From Paenibacillus silvae (GTDB lineage: Bacteria; Bacillota; Bacilli; Paenibacillales; Paenibacillaceae): 64,000 nucleotides of DNA. Location of the stretch: the NCBI RefSeq assembly GCF_014639235.1, contig NZ_BMFU01000007.1:1-64000 (forward strand), written 5' to 3'. A program made the translations under genes and the position numbers. This document shows, piece after piece, positions 8,701 through 17,491 of this stretch (the stretch's first letter is position 1; each line of letters opens with the position of its first letter). The notes beneath the pieces are model-generated. The model made no database searches. It saw only the letters and a program-made list of their open reading frames with translations, and had not been told where the DNA came from.

Positions 8701-9576
8701 TTAAGGGTTCCAGGCAAATCTGGTGTTCAACTCTTCCATTTCCTGCTCGGTGAGTACATCTGAATATACCCCGTACACTCCCCATTTCTCATAATTCGCA
8801 ACCTGTTTGGTATCGTTGATCGTATGCACGTAGGTGACGGCTCCCGCCTTCTTCAGCCGGGCCACGAAGTTCTGATTCACTTTATACTCGGGCATCGTTA
8901 CGGCATCAATATCATTATTTTGCACAAACTGCACGACCTGATCCTCTGTATCCTGTGTGGCATACAGCGTGTATATGATGGAAGGGAATGGATAGACCTC
9001 CTTGACCTTCTCTAGCATCGGTTCATTATAAATCTGCACCACGACTCGGCTTAAAGCAGACGGATCATGTTTCTTCCCTGCATCAACCAGCGATTGAAGC
9101 ACCTGCTGTATATCTTCGTCCTTTTGCTCCTTGGTGTCGGTGACGATATACATGTCGGGGTACCTGGACAACACGTTCATAATGCCATCTGCATCCATAG
9201 GCTGGTACATGCCCAGAATGGGTGTGTTCATAAATTCATCATGAGTAAGTGCTCCGGCCTGCTTCTGTTCAGGCAATTCTTCATCCTGTCCCAGCATTTT
9301 GCTCATATTGGCGGTCCACTCATGCCTGGCTACAGCCACACGATCAGAGGTCAGCATAAAATCAATCTCGAATACTCTCGTGCCTTTCTCGTAATTGGCA
9401 ATCATCGCTTCATATGCATTGGTATACGGCTGTTCCCGAATGCTTCCCATCGCATGGGCAATCAAACGATAGTTGGCAAAGCCGTCGCGTCCTTCCTCAC
9501 TCTGGCTGTCATGCGCCAGGAATAACGTTCCTACCGTAACAAGCAGCAATGTCAAAACAGCAGCGATTCGTTTCAT
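8701..9576 (-). CDS. Secreted or membrane-anchored GDPD-family-like protein
   Basis: 291 residues. An N-terminal hydrophobic segment (residues 1-22) has no lipobox cysteine, so it is a signal peptide or anchor. The rest reads as a glycerophosphodiester phosphodiesterase-type TIM barrel: IAHAMGSI (GDPD family IAHRG), YTNAYEA (ENT..A), FEIDFMLTSD (E.D...T.D) and ARHEW (HD). The catalytic histidines and acidic pair appear retained, while the Arg-Gly after the first His is Met-Gly. The family hydrolyses glycerophosphodiesters such as teichoic-acid or lipid-derived products; the substrate here cannot be read. It is monocistronic, with terminators on both sides. AAGGA about 12 nt upstream supports the ATG. 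Confidence 0.7.
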   Translation of the reverse strand: MKRIAAVLTLLLVTVGTLFLAHDSQSEEGRDGFANYRLIAHAMGSIREQPYTNAYEAMIANYEKGTRVFEIDFMLTSDRVAVARHEWTANMSKMLGQDEELPEQKQAGALTHDEFMNTPILGMYQPMDADGIMNVLSRYPDMYIVTDTKEQKDEDIQQVLQSLVDAGKKHDPSALSRVVVQIYNEPMLEKVKEVYPFPSIIYTLYATQDTEDQVVQFVQNNDIDAVTMPEYKVNQNFVARLKKAGAVTYVHTINDTKQVANYEKWGVYGVYSDVLTEQEMEELNTRFAWNP

Positions 9577-9650
9577 ATGATGTTCACATCCTTATGTGTC
9601 ACATTGCATTCTCATTTTGGTAACTAACTACCCGAATTGGATCAGAACAA

Positions 9651-9675
9651 AACAAAAAACCGCTCTGAGGCGGTT
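9651..9675 (-). terminator. Terminator of the glycan operon
   Basis: AACCGC-TCTGAG-GCGGTT (9658-9675) is followed on the minus strand by TTTTTTG. It lies 36 nt beyond the stop codon of the last operon gene, so it probably ends the whole leftward transcript. Confidence 0.85.
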
Positions 9676-9710
9676 ATTAGAGGTTGCGAGATATAGAAGA
9701 GAAAATCCAA

Positions 9711-11111
9711 TCAATGTGCATTCTTCAATCCATTGCGAATGGTTTCCCATATAATTTTAATATCAAATAATAAAGACCAATTTTCAATATAAAAAATATC
9801 CTGTTCAATTCGATCTTCAATGGAGGTATCTCCACGTAGCCCTTTACTCTGAGCTAACCCCGTAATACCTGGACGAACGTGATGTTTAATCATATACTTC
9901 GGTATTTCATCCCGAAACTGATTGACATAGTATGGTCGTTCCGGCCTTGGCCCAACTACACTCATATGGCCTAACAATACATTGAAAAATTGAGGCAACT
10001 CATCCAGACTTGTTCGTCTAATAAACGTTCCAAATGCGGTCCGACGCGGGTCATTTTGAGTCGACCATCCTGTGTCTTCAACACCCTCAGGCATTACTTT
10101 CATGGAACGGAACTTATACATCATAAAATTGCGTCTGTTAAGTCCAACACGCTCCTGTTTGAAAATAATCGGCCCCGGTGAGGTCAAACGCACACCTAAC
10201 GCCACAATGAGCATAATTGGAGATGTAACGATGATCGCTGCGAGTGAAAATACAATATCAAAGACTCGTTTCATGAGACGATTCACGGCAATGTCCAGTG
10301 GAATGTCGCGCACGTTAATCATCGGCATGCCTGCAAAATTATCAAAGTGAGGTCGTGCTGGCAAATAATCGAAGAAATCTGGAATTATCAGTGTGCGTAC
10401 TCCTGCCTTTTCACACACATTGATAATATGCGAGTATTTATCATGTGCATCTAAAGGCAAAGCCAGAATAACCTCATCTACAAAATGCATAGACAGAAAT
10501 TCTTCCAGTTCATCAATACGTCCTAGAATAGGACTGTATCTCTTTTGTTCCAACTGATCCCAATGGCGGTAATCATCCAGAAATCCCGTTACTTCATAAC
10601 CCAGTTCAGGATAATTTTTGAGTTTATCATAGAAACGCTTGCCAAGCGAACCTGCCCCTAGAATAAGCACGAATTGACGGTTGAATCCTTTTTTTCGCAA
10701 TCTTTTTAATTGTAATTTCACCGTATAACGATACATCAATGTGAAGGACACATTGCCGATCATATACATAGCCAGGTATGCACGCGAGATATTGATTTCT
10801 TTGAAAAAAAACATCAGGCTCAGCAGCATGAAGAATGCCACACCATGCGATTGGACAATTTTCCAAAGTTCATCGACAAAGCGTTTTTTGCGTTTAGGTA
10901 CATAAAGTGACGATAACAGACCTGCCAATATAGCAAGCACCGCATATACGAGGCTCCACATCATATATTTTTCGATCGGCAGCGGGTTCTGATTCGTCAA
11001 AAGATCACTTTCGAATTTCAACCACCATGCCAGCAGAAAGGAAAGCTGAATAACAGCAAAATCAGACGCGATATACAATTGAGTTAAAAACCGTTGATTA
11101 CGTCGAATCAT
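9711..11111 (-). CDS. Polyprenyl-phosphate hexose-1-phosphate transferase (glycan initiation)
   Basis: 466 residues with about four or five N-terminal membrane helices, a central Rossmann-like domain (~140-250, FVLILGAGSLGKRF) and a C-terminal bacterial sugar transferase domain (~275-466). The last begins KRVFDIVFSLAAIIVTSP and contains SPGPIIFKQERVGLNRR, KFRSM and the terminal RPGITGLAQ block. By family (WcaJ/WbaP/WsaP) it transfers glucose- or galactose-1-phosphate from a UDP-sugar to undecaprenyl phosphate, the first committed step for an exported glycan. It overlaps the upstream glycosyltransferase by 4 nt (ATGA). Placement at the operon end is the same as wsaP in Geobacillus slg loci, as I recall. 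The sugar specificity is not readable. Confidence 0.93.
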   Translation of the reverse strand: MIRRNQRFLTQLYIASDFAVIQLSFLLAWWLKFESDLLTNQNPLPIEKYMMWSLVYAVLAILAGLLSSLYVPKRKKRFVDELWKIVQSHGVAFFMLLSLMFFFKEINISRAYLAMYMIGNVSFTLMYRYTVKLQLKRLRKKGFNRQFVLILGAGSLGKRFYDKLKNYPELGYEVTGFLDDYRHWDQLEQKRYSPILGRIDELEEFLSMHFVDEVILALPLDAHDKYSHIINVCEKAGVRTLIIPDFFDYLPARPHFDNFAGMPMINVRDIPLDIAVNRLMKRVFDIVFSLAAIIVTSPIMLIVALGVRLTSPGPIIFKQERVGLNRRNFMMYKFRSMKVMPEGVEDTGWSTQNDPRRTAFGTFIRRTSLDELPQFFNVLLGHMSVVGPRPERPYYVNQFRDEIPKYMIKHHVRPGITGLAQSKGLRGDTSIEDRIEQDIFYIENWSLLFDIKIIWETIRNGLKNAH

Positions 11112-12097
11112 GATTTCACCTCGGAAGATACTTCATTTTTTGCTCTCATCGACGCTGTAGTTCTCTTCGAACGAGAAGGAAGAGATACCCAGCTACGCAG
11201 GAGGGATAACATGAATTTTAACGCAATGCCCATCCACACAGCTGCATTCATCAATGGATTATATTTCTTTGCGTAGTGTTTGCGGTGAAACACCCACATG
11301 GCTCTATGAAACTCATATGTAATTTTCAAAGGTTTACGCCGGGCACTTCCGCCCTTATAATGCACAATATATGTACGCGGATAATAATAAATGCCCCATC
11401 TGGCCTCTTTGATGCGATAACACCAGTCTATATCCTCACCGTACATGAAGAAGGTTTCATCCAATCCCCCCACTTGATCGATGGCTTCGCGCCGCACGAG
11501 CATGAACGCACCGACAAGACAGTCTACCGGATACTCATCATCCGGACTTAGATGTCCGAGCTGGTACTGGTTAAACTTCGGACGATCCGGAAAAAGACGA
11601 GACAAACCAAACGCATAATAGAATGATGCAGATGGTGTAGGAAACCCCCTTTTGCATGCCTTATCCAATGAGCCATCGGGAAGAATAACTTTGCAACCCG
11701 ATGCGCCCATTTCCGGATGACGATCCATGAAGGAGATCATGGTTTGCAACGTATCTGGCTGGATAACGGTATCAGAATTGAGGAGCAAAATGTAGCGTCC
11801 GCTGGCTATATCCATTCCTTGATTGTTAGCTACAGCAAAGCCGGTATTGCTTGAGTTAGCAATCATCCGAACATCTGGATACGTACTCTGAATGGCTTGA
11901 ACTGAATCGTCCCTTGAAGCATTGTCTACGACAATAATCTCAGATTGGTAGGAAGTCTGAGACGCATAAACTGACGCAAGGCAATCCAAGGTCAGTTGGC
12001 GTGTATTGTAGTTAACGATGATAATAGTTATATCAGTAATGTCGACCTTTTCTATGTTTTTATCATGTAAAATAGGGCCCTCTTTGAATCTGCTCAT
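11108..12097 (-). CDS. Family 2 glycosyltransferase, rhamnosyltransferase-like
   Basis: 329 residues. The GT-A fold begins with ITIIIVNYNTRQLTLDCLASV. The nucleotide and metal motifs are VVDNASRDDS and LLNSDTV, and the acceptor-side FMYGEDIDWCYR block is typical of the WbbL/RfbF-like rhamnosyltransferase group. An amphipathic, weakly hydrophobic C-terminus (~285-310) suggests peripheral membrane binding. The family transfers rhamnose from dTDP-rhamnose onto a lipid-linked acceptor; the Rml genes in the same operon make that plausible. GGGAG lies 9 nt before the ATG. A 129-nt gap to cysC holds no feature. Confidence 0.88.
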   Translation of the reverse strand: MSRFKEGPILHDKNIEKVDITDITIIIVNYNTRQLTLDCLASVYASQTSYQSEIIVVDNASRDDSVQAIQSTYPDVRMIANSSNTGFAVANNQGMDIASGRYILLLNSDTVIQPDTLQTMISFMDRHPEMGASGCKVILPDGSLDKACKRGFPTPSASFYYAFGLSRLFPDRPKFNQYQLGHLSPDDEYPVDCLVGAFMLVRREAIDQVGGLDETFFMYGEDIDWCYRIKEARWGIYYYPRTYIVHYKGGSARRKPLKITYEFHRAMWVFHRKHYAKKYNPLMNAAVWMGIALKFMLSLLRSWVSLPSRSKRTTASMRAKNEVSSEVKS

Positions 12098-12226
12098 TGC
12101 TAAAAACTCCCGACTATTGTTTCTAAATGTAGAAATCGCCTAAAAGTACTCATCTACTGGGAGTATAGCACATTATGGGTCAACGAACTAAGTCCGCTTT
12201 CCATTTCGGACGAGGAGATATCTGAA

Positions 12227-12835
12227 TTAAATCAGGTTTTTGATCAAAAGATAATCAACAACAATATTGATACAATCATGAAAGCTATTTTTATTGGTAT
12301 CCAATATCAATTCAGGATTGACAGGTTCTTCATATGGTGCAGATATTCCTGTAAAGTTAGTAATCTCACCCCTTATAGCTTTTTCATATAGACCCTTTGG
12401 ATCTCGTTTTATACATACTTCAACAGGGCACTTCACAAAAATCTCCACAAATTCTCCGGGTTCAAACAAATTGCGAACATTTTCTCGATCTTCTGTATAA
12501 GGAGATATGAATGCAGCAAGAACAACTAGTCCAGCATCAACAAAAAGCTTGGAGACTTCACCGACTCTACGTATATTCTCTTTACGATCTTCAGGTTTAA
12601 ATCCCAAGTCAGCATTCAGACCATGTCTGAGATTATCGCCGTCAATTACATATGATCGTACACCACGATCATGTAAGACTTTCTCTAACTCCACACTTAC
12701 CGTAGATTTCCCAGATCCTGATAGACCTGTTAACCACAGGACGAAACTTTTGTGTTGATTTAATTGATGTCTATCAGCCCTAGTAACGCGATTATCGTGA
12801 TAAACGATATTTTGACTAGTATATTCCAAGTTCAT
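12227..12835 (-). CDS. cysC: Adenylylsulfate kinase (APS kinase, PAPS synthesis)
   Basis: About 200 residues. It phosphorylates APS to PAPS, the universal sulfate donor. The P-loop is GLSGSGKS (37-44); further family motifs are VIDGDNLRHGLNADLGF, ENIRRVGEVSKLF, AFISPYTEDR and KCPVEVCIKRDPKGLY. There is no ATP sulfurylase domain and no cysD/N or sat neighbour, so APS must come from elsewhere. The gene sits inside a glycan operon next to a sulfotransferase, which argues for glycan sulfation rather than cysteine synthesis. The ATG is only 2 nt from AAGGAG; a TTG two codons later (12829) has a better 8-nt spacing and may be the true start. Confidence 0.95.
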   Translation of the reverse strand: MNLEYTSQNIVYHDNRVTRADRHQLNQHKSFVLWLTGLSGSGKSTVSVELEKVLHDRGVRSYVIDGDNLRHGLNADLGFKPEDRKENIRRVGEVSKLFVDAGLVVLAAFISPYTEDRENVRNLFEPGEFVEIFVKCPVEVCIKRDPKGLYEKAIRGEITNFTGISAPYEEPVNPELILDTNKNSFHDCINIVVDYLLIKNLI

Positions 12836-12934
12836 ATCTCCTTACACCCTTACATTCTCATATTTAGGCTTATCCGATTTCAAGCTGTAAAGATTCTTAG
12901 TTAAGCATGCTGTTAATAACAACTATAAACAATT

Positions 12935-13783
12935 TCAATTACGATAACCAAAAAAGTTGATAGCTTCTGAAGCTTGTTTATCGATAACATCAAGCATGTC
13001 CTGTGTTATATTTTCTTTCCATGCATATGCTCTTGTTTTCATAATATCTTTGCTTACGTTCTCATGATGAGATACATTAAGATATTTTTGAGCTCGTGTT
13101 GATTTCTCTAACATGTTTTCGTCAAAAGGAACCCCTAGAAAGTCTGTCAACTGATGTAATATATGATGCGGTTCATGAAGCAAATCTTCATATTTAATCA
13201 GAGTATATTTTTGCTCACTTTTACTATACAACTGATTAAGATACAGGTTGGAATCGCACCACATTCTTGGAAAAAAGGTTTCGATGTTATCTTTCCAGTC
13301 AACGTCCCAATCGACGTTTTTCAAAGAAAGAATAACGTCTCTTATATCTCTTACAATATGAATTATCTTAATAGACTCTGACCCAAGACCAGTTTCTTCA
13401 AGAACTCTAATATTTAAGAGATCATTAGGAGATTTATCTCCCCCAATCATTGCACCATTATTCTTAGCAGATGCATTAAACAAGTTAGACAAAATAGAAT
13501 CTAACTTATAATCCGACTTCCAAACAATATTGATTACTTCATTTACTGACAAAGATTGTCCTAGGCTGCAAGAAAAACGTTTAGAGGATACAATCATCCT
13601 CGAGATTAAAGATTTACCAATAGCTTCATCTTCTATCCGATTTAAGATAAAAGCCAATGGAACAATAAAATCCGTTTCATCAGGTATATGAATATAATTA
13701 TTGGCACTTAACAATGTAGAGAGTAATGTGGTTCCCGACCTAGGAGAACCGAATATTATAAAAATATCTATCCCCACTCTCAA
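12935..13783 (-). CDS. PAPS-dependent sulfotransferase
   Basis: Up to 282 residues. The 5'-phosphosulfate loop GSPRSGTTLLSTLL (residues ~12-25) and the 3'-phosphate motif IVRDIRDVILSL are both visible, as is the C-terminal IKYEDLLHEP block, so the enzyme looks intact. Family members transfer sulfate from PAPS to sugar hydroxyls or other acceptors. With CysC 100 nt downstream and glycan genes on all sides, the most economical substrate is the operon's polysaccharide. No ATG exists near the N-terminus: the frame opens at TTG 13783 or GTG 13777, just after an in-frame stop, and neither has a strong Shine-Dalgarno. Its codons are more AT-rich than the housekeeping genes. Confidence 0.88.
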   Translation of the reverse strand: MRVGIDIFIIFGSPRSGTTLLSTLLSANNYIHIPDETDFIVPLAFILNRIEDEAIGKSLISRMIVSSKRFSCSLGQSLSVNEVINIVWKSDYKLDSILSNLFNASAKNNGAMIGGDKSPNDLLNIRVLEETGLGSESIKIIHIVRDIRDVILSLKNVDWDVDWKDNIETFFPRMWCDSNLYLNQLYSKSEQKYTLIKYEDLLHEPHHILHQLTDFLGVPFDENMLEKSTRAQKYLNVSHHENVSKDIMKTRAYAWKENITQDMLDVIDKQASEAINFFGYRN

Positions 13784-13865
13784 ATTAATTTAACTGTTCA
13801 TCAAAATAGATCTCTTCCAATTCCTTAATAAACATAGGATTTGGAAGAGACGTCTATTGTGCACC

Positions 13866-14711
13866 TTATATCTCCTTCAGGAAGTCTTTTAACCCCTCGC
13901 GCCATAATCTCAAATCGGAAAAACCATTTGTACGAATCGATGTATGATCCATAACTGAATTACGTGGTCGCAGAGCAGGGCGTGGAAATTGTTCGGTTGT
14001 ACAAGGCTCTAACTGTGTATACATGCCTACTTTTGACTCTTCAAAGATAGCCTGAGCGAATTCATACCATGTACATTCGCCTTGATTCGAAGCATGATAT
14101 ATCCCGTATTTTTCAGAGGCTATAAGCTCAAGCAGAAATTTAGCTAAATCTACAGTATACGTTGGTGATCCTTTTTGATCGTTTACAACCTGTAACTTTG
14201 GTTTCTGTTGTCCAAGTTTCAACATTGTTTTCACAAAATTATTCCCATAGATGCCATACACCCACGAAGTGCGGACAATAAACCAACGTGAAGATAATGA
14301 TTGTACCAAGACTTCCCCAGCTCGCTTGGATTTTCCATAAATACTTTGTGGATTGGTATTGTCATATTCCTGATAGGGAATCTCAGACATGCCGTCAAAT
14401 ACATAATCAGTACTGATATATATAATTTTTGCCCCTACCTGCTCAGAGGCTACCGTAACATTACGCGTTCCTACGGTATTGACCCGATATGCTCTGTCTG
14501 GCTCTATCTCAGCATCATCAACTGCGGTATAGGCCGCACAGTGAATGACTATCTCTGGATGGTAGGTTGCTATGACTTCCTGGCATTGCAGATAATCAGT
14601 AATGTCCAGTCGTTCGCGATCACATCCCAAAACATCGTGCCCCTCTTTTTCCAAGAGAAGCACCACATCACGTCCCAGTTGTCCGCTAGCTCCAGTCACC
14701 AAAACCCTCAT
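13866..14711 (-). CDS. rfbD: dTDP-4-dehydrorhamnose reductase (RmlD/RfbD)
   Basis: 281 residues, a short-chain dehydrogenase fold. The NAD(P)H-binding GASGQLGRDV starts at residue 7, and the catalytic YGKSK has Tyr125 and Lys129. It reduces dTDP-4-keto-rhamnose to dTDP-L-rhamnose, the last step of the pathway. It overlaps rfbB by 4 nt (ATGA). The four Rml genes follow in the order A-C-B-D in the direction of transcription, as in slg clusters. Confidence 0.95.
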   Translation of the reverse strand: MRVLVTGASGQLGRDVVLLLEKEGHDVLGCDRERLDITDYLQCQEVIATYHPEIVIHCAAYTAVDDAEIEPDRAYRVNTVGTRNVTVASEQVGAKIIYISTDYVFDGMSEIPYQEYDNTNPQSIYGKSKRAGEVLVQSLSSRWFIVRTSWVYGIYGNNFVKTMLKLGQQKPKLQVVNDQKGSPTYTVDLAKFLLELIASEKYGIYHASNQGECTWYEFAQAIFEESKVGMYTQLEPCTTEQFPRPALRPRNSVMDHTSIRTNGFSDLRLWREGLKDFLKEI

Positions 14712-15733
14712 GCCTTAGTGTCTCCTAAACGAGACCCGTACTGCTTTTCATAGTACTCTTGATAAGCACCAGATTGAATCCGTGTCCACCATTCTTTGTT
14801 ATCCAAATACCACTGAATTGTTTCTTTTATGCCAGACTCGAAGTTGTGTTTCGGCTTCCAACCAAGCTCCGTCATTGTTTTAGTGGGATCAATACCGTAT
14901 CTTCTGTCATGTCCAGGGCGATCCTGTACATACTGAATCAGAGATTCGGATTTACCTAACTGTTCCAAAATGGTTTGTACAATGTGTACGTTTGTTCGCT
15001 CGTTATTTCCACCGATATTGTAAACTTCGCCATTCCGTCCCTTATGGATAACCAGATCAATTGCACTACAATGATCTTCTACATACAACCAATCCCGAAT
15101 GTTTAAGCCGTCACCATAGACTGGTAAAACTTCATCATTCAGTGCACGCGAGATCATAAGTGGAATAAGTTTCTCTGGAAATTGCAGTGGACCATAGTTA
15201 TTCGAACAACGGGTAATATTTACAGGCAAGCCGAATGTTTCATGATAAGCCCGTACCAGTAAATCTCCTCCAGCTTTAGAAGCAGAATAAGGACTATTAG
15301 GCTGTAAAGGAGTATCTTCAGTAAACAGACCCGTAGATCCTAGTGATCCGTAAACTTCGTCTGTAGATACTTGAACAAATTTAGTGATGTTATGTTTTTT
15401 GGCTGCATCCAATAGAACTTGAGTGCCATTAACATTTGTTCTTACAAACACATCCGGTTCAAGAATACTGCGATCCACATGAGATTCAGCAGCAAAGTTG
15501 ACAACTACATCTACATCTTGACTAATCAGGCGATCCATCTCTGTTGCATCTGTTATATCTGCTTTTACAAAGATATGGCGATTGTTACCTTCAAGAGATC
15601 TCAAGTTTTCCAGATTACCTGCGTAGGTAAGAGCATCTACATTAATAATCTCATAATCTGGGTATTGCTCAAGCATATACATAACGAAATTACTTCCAAT
15701 AAATCCGGCACCGCCGGTAACGAGCAGTTTCAT
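14708..15733 (-). CDS. rfbB: dTDP-glucose 4,6-dehydratase (RmlB/RfbB)
   Basis: 341 residues, an extended SDR enzyme. TGGAGFIGSN (7-16) binds NAD+. The active site has the TDE triplet (124-126) and YSASK with Tyr149 and Lys153. It converts dTDP-glucose to dTDP-4-keto-6-deoxyglucose. That product is the branch point for both dTDP-rhamnose (RmlC/D) and the dTDP-3-amino-3,6-dideoxyhexose made by the 18.4-20.4 kb genes. Confidence 0.97.
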   Translation of the reverse strand: MKLLVTGGAGFIGSNFVMYMLEQYPDYEIINVDALTYAGNLENLRSLEGNNRHIFVKADITDATEMDRLISQDVDVVVNFAAESHVDRSILEPDVFVRTNVNGTQVLLDAAKKHNITKFVQVSTDEVYGSLGSTGLFTEDTPLQPNSPYSASKAGGDLLVRAYHETFGLPVNITRCSNNYGPLQFPEKLIPLMISRALNDEVLPVYGDGLNIRDWLYVEDHCSAIDLVIHKGRNGEVYNIGGNNERTNVHIVQTILEQLGKSESLIQYVQDRPGHDRRYGIDPTKTMTELGWKPKHNFESGIKETIQWYLDNKEWWTRIQSGAYQEYYEKQYGSRLGDTKA

Positions 15734-15761
15734 GGGGTTGAAACCTCCTGTTCCTTTGCTA

Positions 15762-16310
15762 TCAAAAATTCATTTCTGCATCCTTAAACAGTGGGTGCTT
15801 TGTGTCTTTCTCTGATAATATGGGGTTAGATGTAGGCCAATCTATTCCAAGTGATGGATCATCCCATAATATTCCACGATCATGCTCTGGAGAATAGTAT
15901 TCGTCCACTTTATACAACACTTGGGTATTGGGTACCAACGTACAGAAACCATGAGCAAACCCTTTAGGCACTAGTAACTGTCTATAATTATACTCACTTA
16001 GGATAAATGCCTCCCATTGACCGTACGTCGGAGATTCTTTACGTATATCCAAAATAACATCGTAGATCGCTCCAGCGATAACACGAATTAATTTGGTTTG
16101 AGCTCTGGGATTGAGTTGATAATGCAAGCCTCGTAGTACACCCGATTGTGCAGAAAGAGACTGATTGTCTTGAATGAATTGATAATTTAATCCCTTGTTT
16201 AACATGATTTGTTCATTGAAACTTTCCATAAAGAAACCACGATTATCCCCATGAACAATGGGTTCAAGCAATACTGCGCCATTCAGCCTGGAGGAAGTCA
16301 CTTTCATCAT
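15762..16310 (-). CDS. rfbC: dTDP-4-dehydrorhamnose 3,5-epimerase (RmlC/RfbC)
   Basis: 182 residues, a cupin-fold epimerase. Family motifs are HGDNRGFFMES, SGVLRGLHYQ (catalytic His63) and VPKGFAHGF. It epimerises C3 and C5 of dTDP-4-keto-6-deoxyglucose. The frame starts ATGATG; AGGGGAG is 4 nt from the first ATG and 7 nt from the second, so the second Met may be used. It lies 15 nt after rfbA in the operon. Confidence 0.96.
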   Translation of the reverse strand: MMKVTSSRLNGAVLLEPIVHGDNRGFFMESFNEQIMLNKGLNYQFIQDNQSLSAQSGVLRGLHYQLNPRAQTKLIRVIAGAIYDVILDIRKESPTYGQWEAFILSEYNYRQLLVPKGFAHGFCTLVPNTQVLYKVDEYYSPEHDRGILWDDPSLGIDWPTSNPILSEKDTKHPLFKDAEMNF

Positions 16311-16325
16311 TGAACTCCCCTTATA

Positions 16326-17069
16326 TTATATTTTTAGTTTTCCAAACTCTTCTCCAAAATGAATTTCTTGCGAAAGCTCATTAGCTCTAGCAAGAGAGGC
16401 ATGTGTACCTGCATCAGTCCACCAACCTTGCAAAATGTCAAAGCTTAGTTCTCCTTTTTGAATATATGCATTGTTTACATCCGTTATTTCAAGCTCACCA
16501 CGTCCAGAGGGTTTCAACGTCTTAATGATATCAAAGACTGTGCTATCAAACATGTATATTCCAGTCACTGCATAATTGCTCTTAGGCATTTGCGGTTTTT
16601 CTTCAATAGATACTATACGTTCGCCTTCAATTTCAGGAACACCGAAACGTTGCGGATCTGAAACCTCCTGAATTAAAATCTTTGCTCCAGTTCCCTGAGC
16701 TCTAAAGTTATCCACGTAAGTACTAATATCATCCGAAAATACATTATCCCCTAATATGACAATCATTTGGTCATTCCCTACAAAATGTTTTGCAAGATCT
16801 AGAGCCTGAGCAATACCTCCAGCCTCGTCTTGAACTTTATAAGTAAAAGTAACTCCCATATCCTTCCCACTACCAAGAAGATTGACGACATCTCCCATAT
16901 GTTCTTTACCTGTCACAATAAGAATATCCTCAATACATGCCAGTTTTAGCTTGTGCACCGAATGAAATATCATAGGATATTTCCCAACAGGAAGAAGATG
17001 TTTATTGGTGACTTTGGTCAAGGGAAAAAGGCGTGAACCCGTACCCCCGGCAAGAATTATACCTTTCAT
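16326..17069 (-). CDS. rfbA: Glucose-1-phosphate thymidylyltransferase (RmlA/RfbA, short form)
   Basis: 247 residues, the short RmlA form lacking the C-terminal extension of the ~290-residue enzymes. The N-terminal signature LAGGTGSRLFPLTKVTNKHL, then QDEAGGIAQALDLA, LGDNVF, EEKP and WWTDAGTHASL are all present. It makes dTDP-glucose from glucose-1-phosphate and dTTP. GGAGG is 10 nt before the ATG. It feeds both dTDP-sugar branches of the operon. Confidence 0.95.
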   Translation of the reverse strand: MKGIILAGGTGSRLFPLTKVTNKHLLPVGKYPMIFHSVHKLKLACIEDILIVTGKEHMGDVVNLLGSGKDMGVTFTYKVQDEAGGIAQALDLAKHFVGNDQMIVILGDNVFSDDISTYVDNFRAQGTGAKILIQEVSDPQRFGVPEIEGERIVSIEEKPQMPKSNYAVTGIYMFDSTVFDIIKTLKPSGRGELEITDVNNAYIQKGELSFDILQGWWTDAGTHASLARANELSQEIHFGEEFGKLKI

Positions 17070-17086
17070 GAAAATATCGCCTCCAT

Positions 17087-17491
17087 TTATTTGCTTTTTA
17101 TAATCATTTTTGATAAGAGAAAAGTGATTGGAACAGTAACTACCATAGCAACCAAAGGCACAATCTGAGCAAGCATTTGAGCAAACTCTACTAGAATATA
17201 CATCATTAGCATATTGACTAAATACTGTACTATATAAACTAGTGGGAATTTAAGGAATTTCCGAAATGATATTTTCTCTTTAAAAACAAATACAGAATTT
17301 AAATAATAAGACAGAAAAATTCCTGCGACATAAGATATGGAGTAAGAAATAGAGTAATTATAGAAATGTAGCAATAATAAATACATCAGATAAGTAGCCA
17401 GGGTATTTATTCCGCCACTAATTAGAAACTTTAAAAACTCCTTATTCAAATGTTTGGTCAATAACATAGGAAGGCCGTTCCCTACTTTCAT
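17087..17491 (-). CDS. GtrA-family membrane protein (polyprenyl-linked sugar flippase type)
   Basis: 134 residues, four predicted membrane helices with the GtrA hallmark FLKFLISGGINTLATYLMYLL near the start and a positively charged SKMIIKSK end. GtrA-type proteins are thought to flip undecaprenyl-phosphate-linked sugars made by a GtrB partner, and the partner is the overlapping upstream gene. The frame opens at 17491; ATG 17467 (LLTKHLNKEF) is an alternative start. Either way it overlaps the gtrB-like gene, by 50 or 26 nt. Confidence 0.88.
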   Translation of the reverse strand: MKVGNGLPMLLTKHLNKEFLKFLISGGINTLATYLMYLLLLHFYNYSISYSISYVAGIFLSYYLNSVFVFKEKISFRKFLKFPLVYIVQYLVNMLMMYILVEFAQMLAQIVPLVAMVVTVPITFLLSKMIIKSK

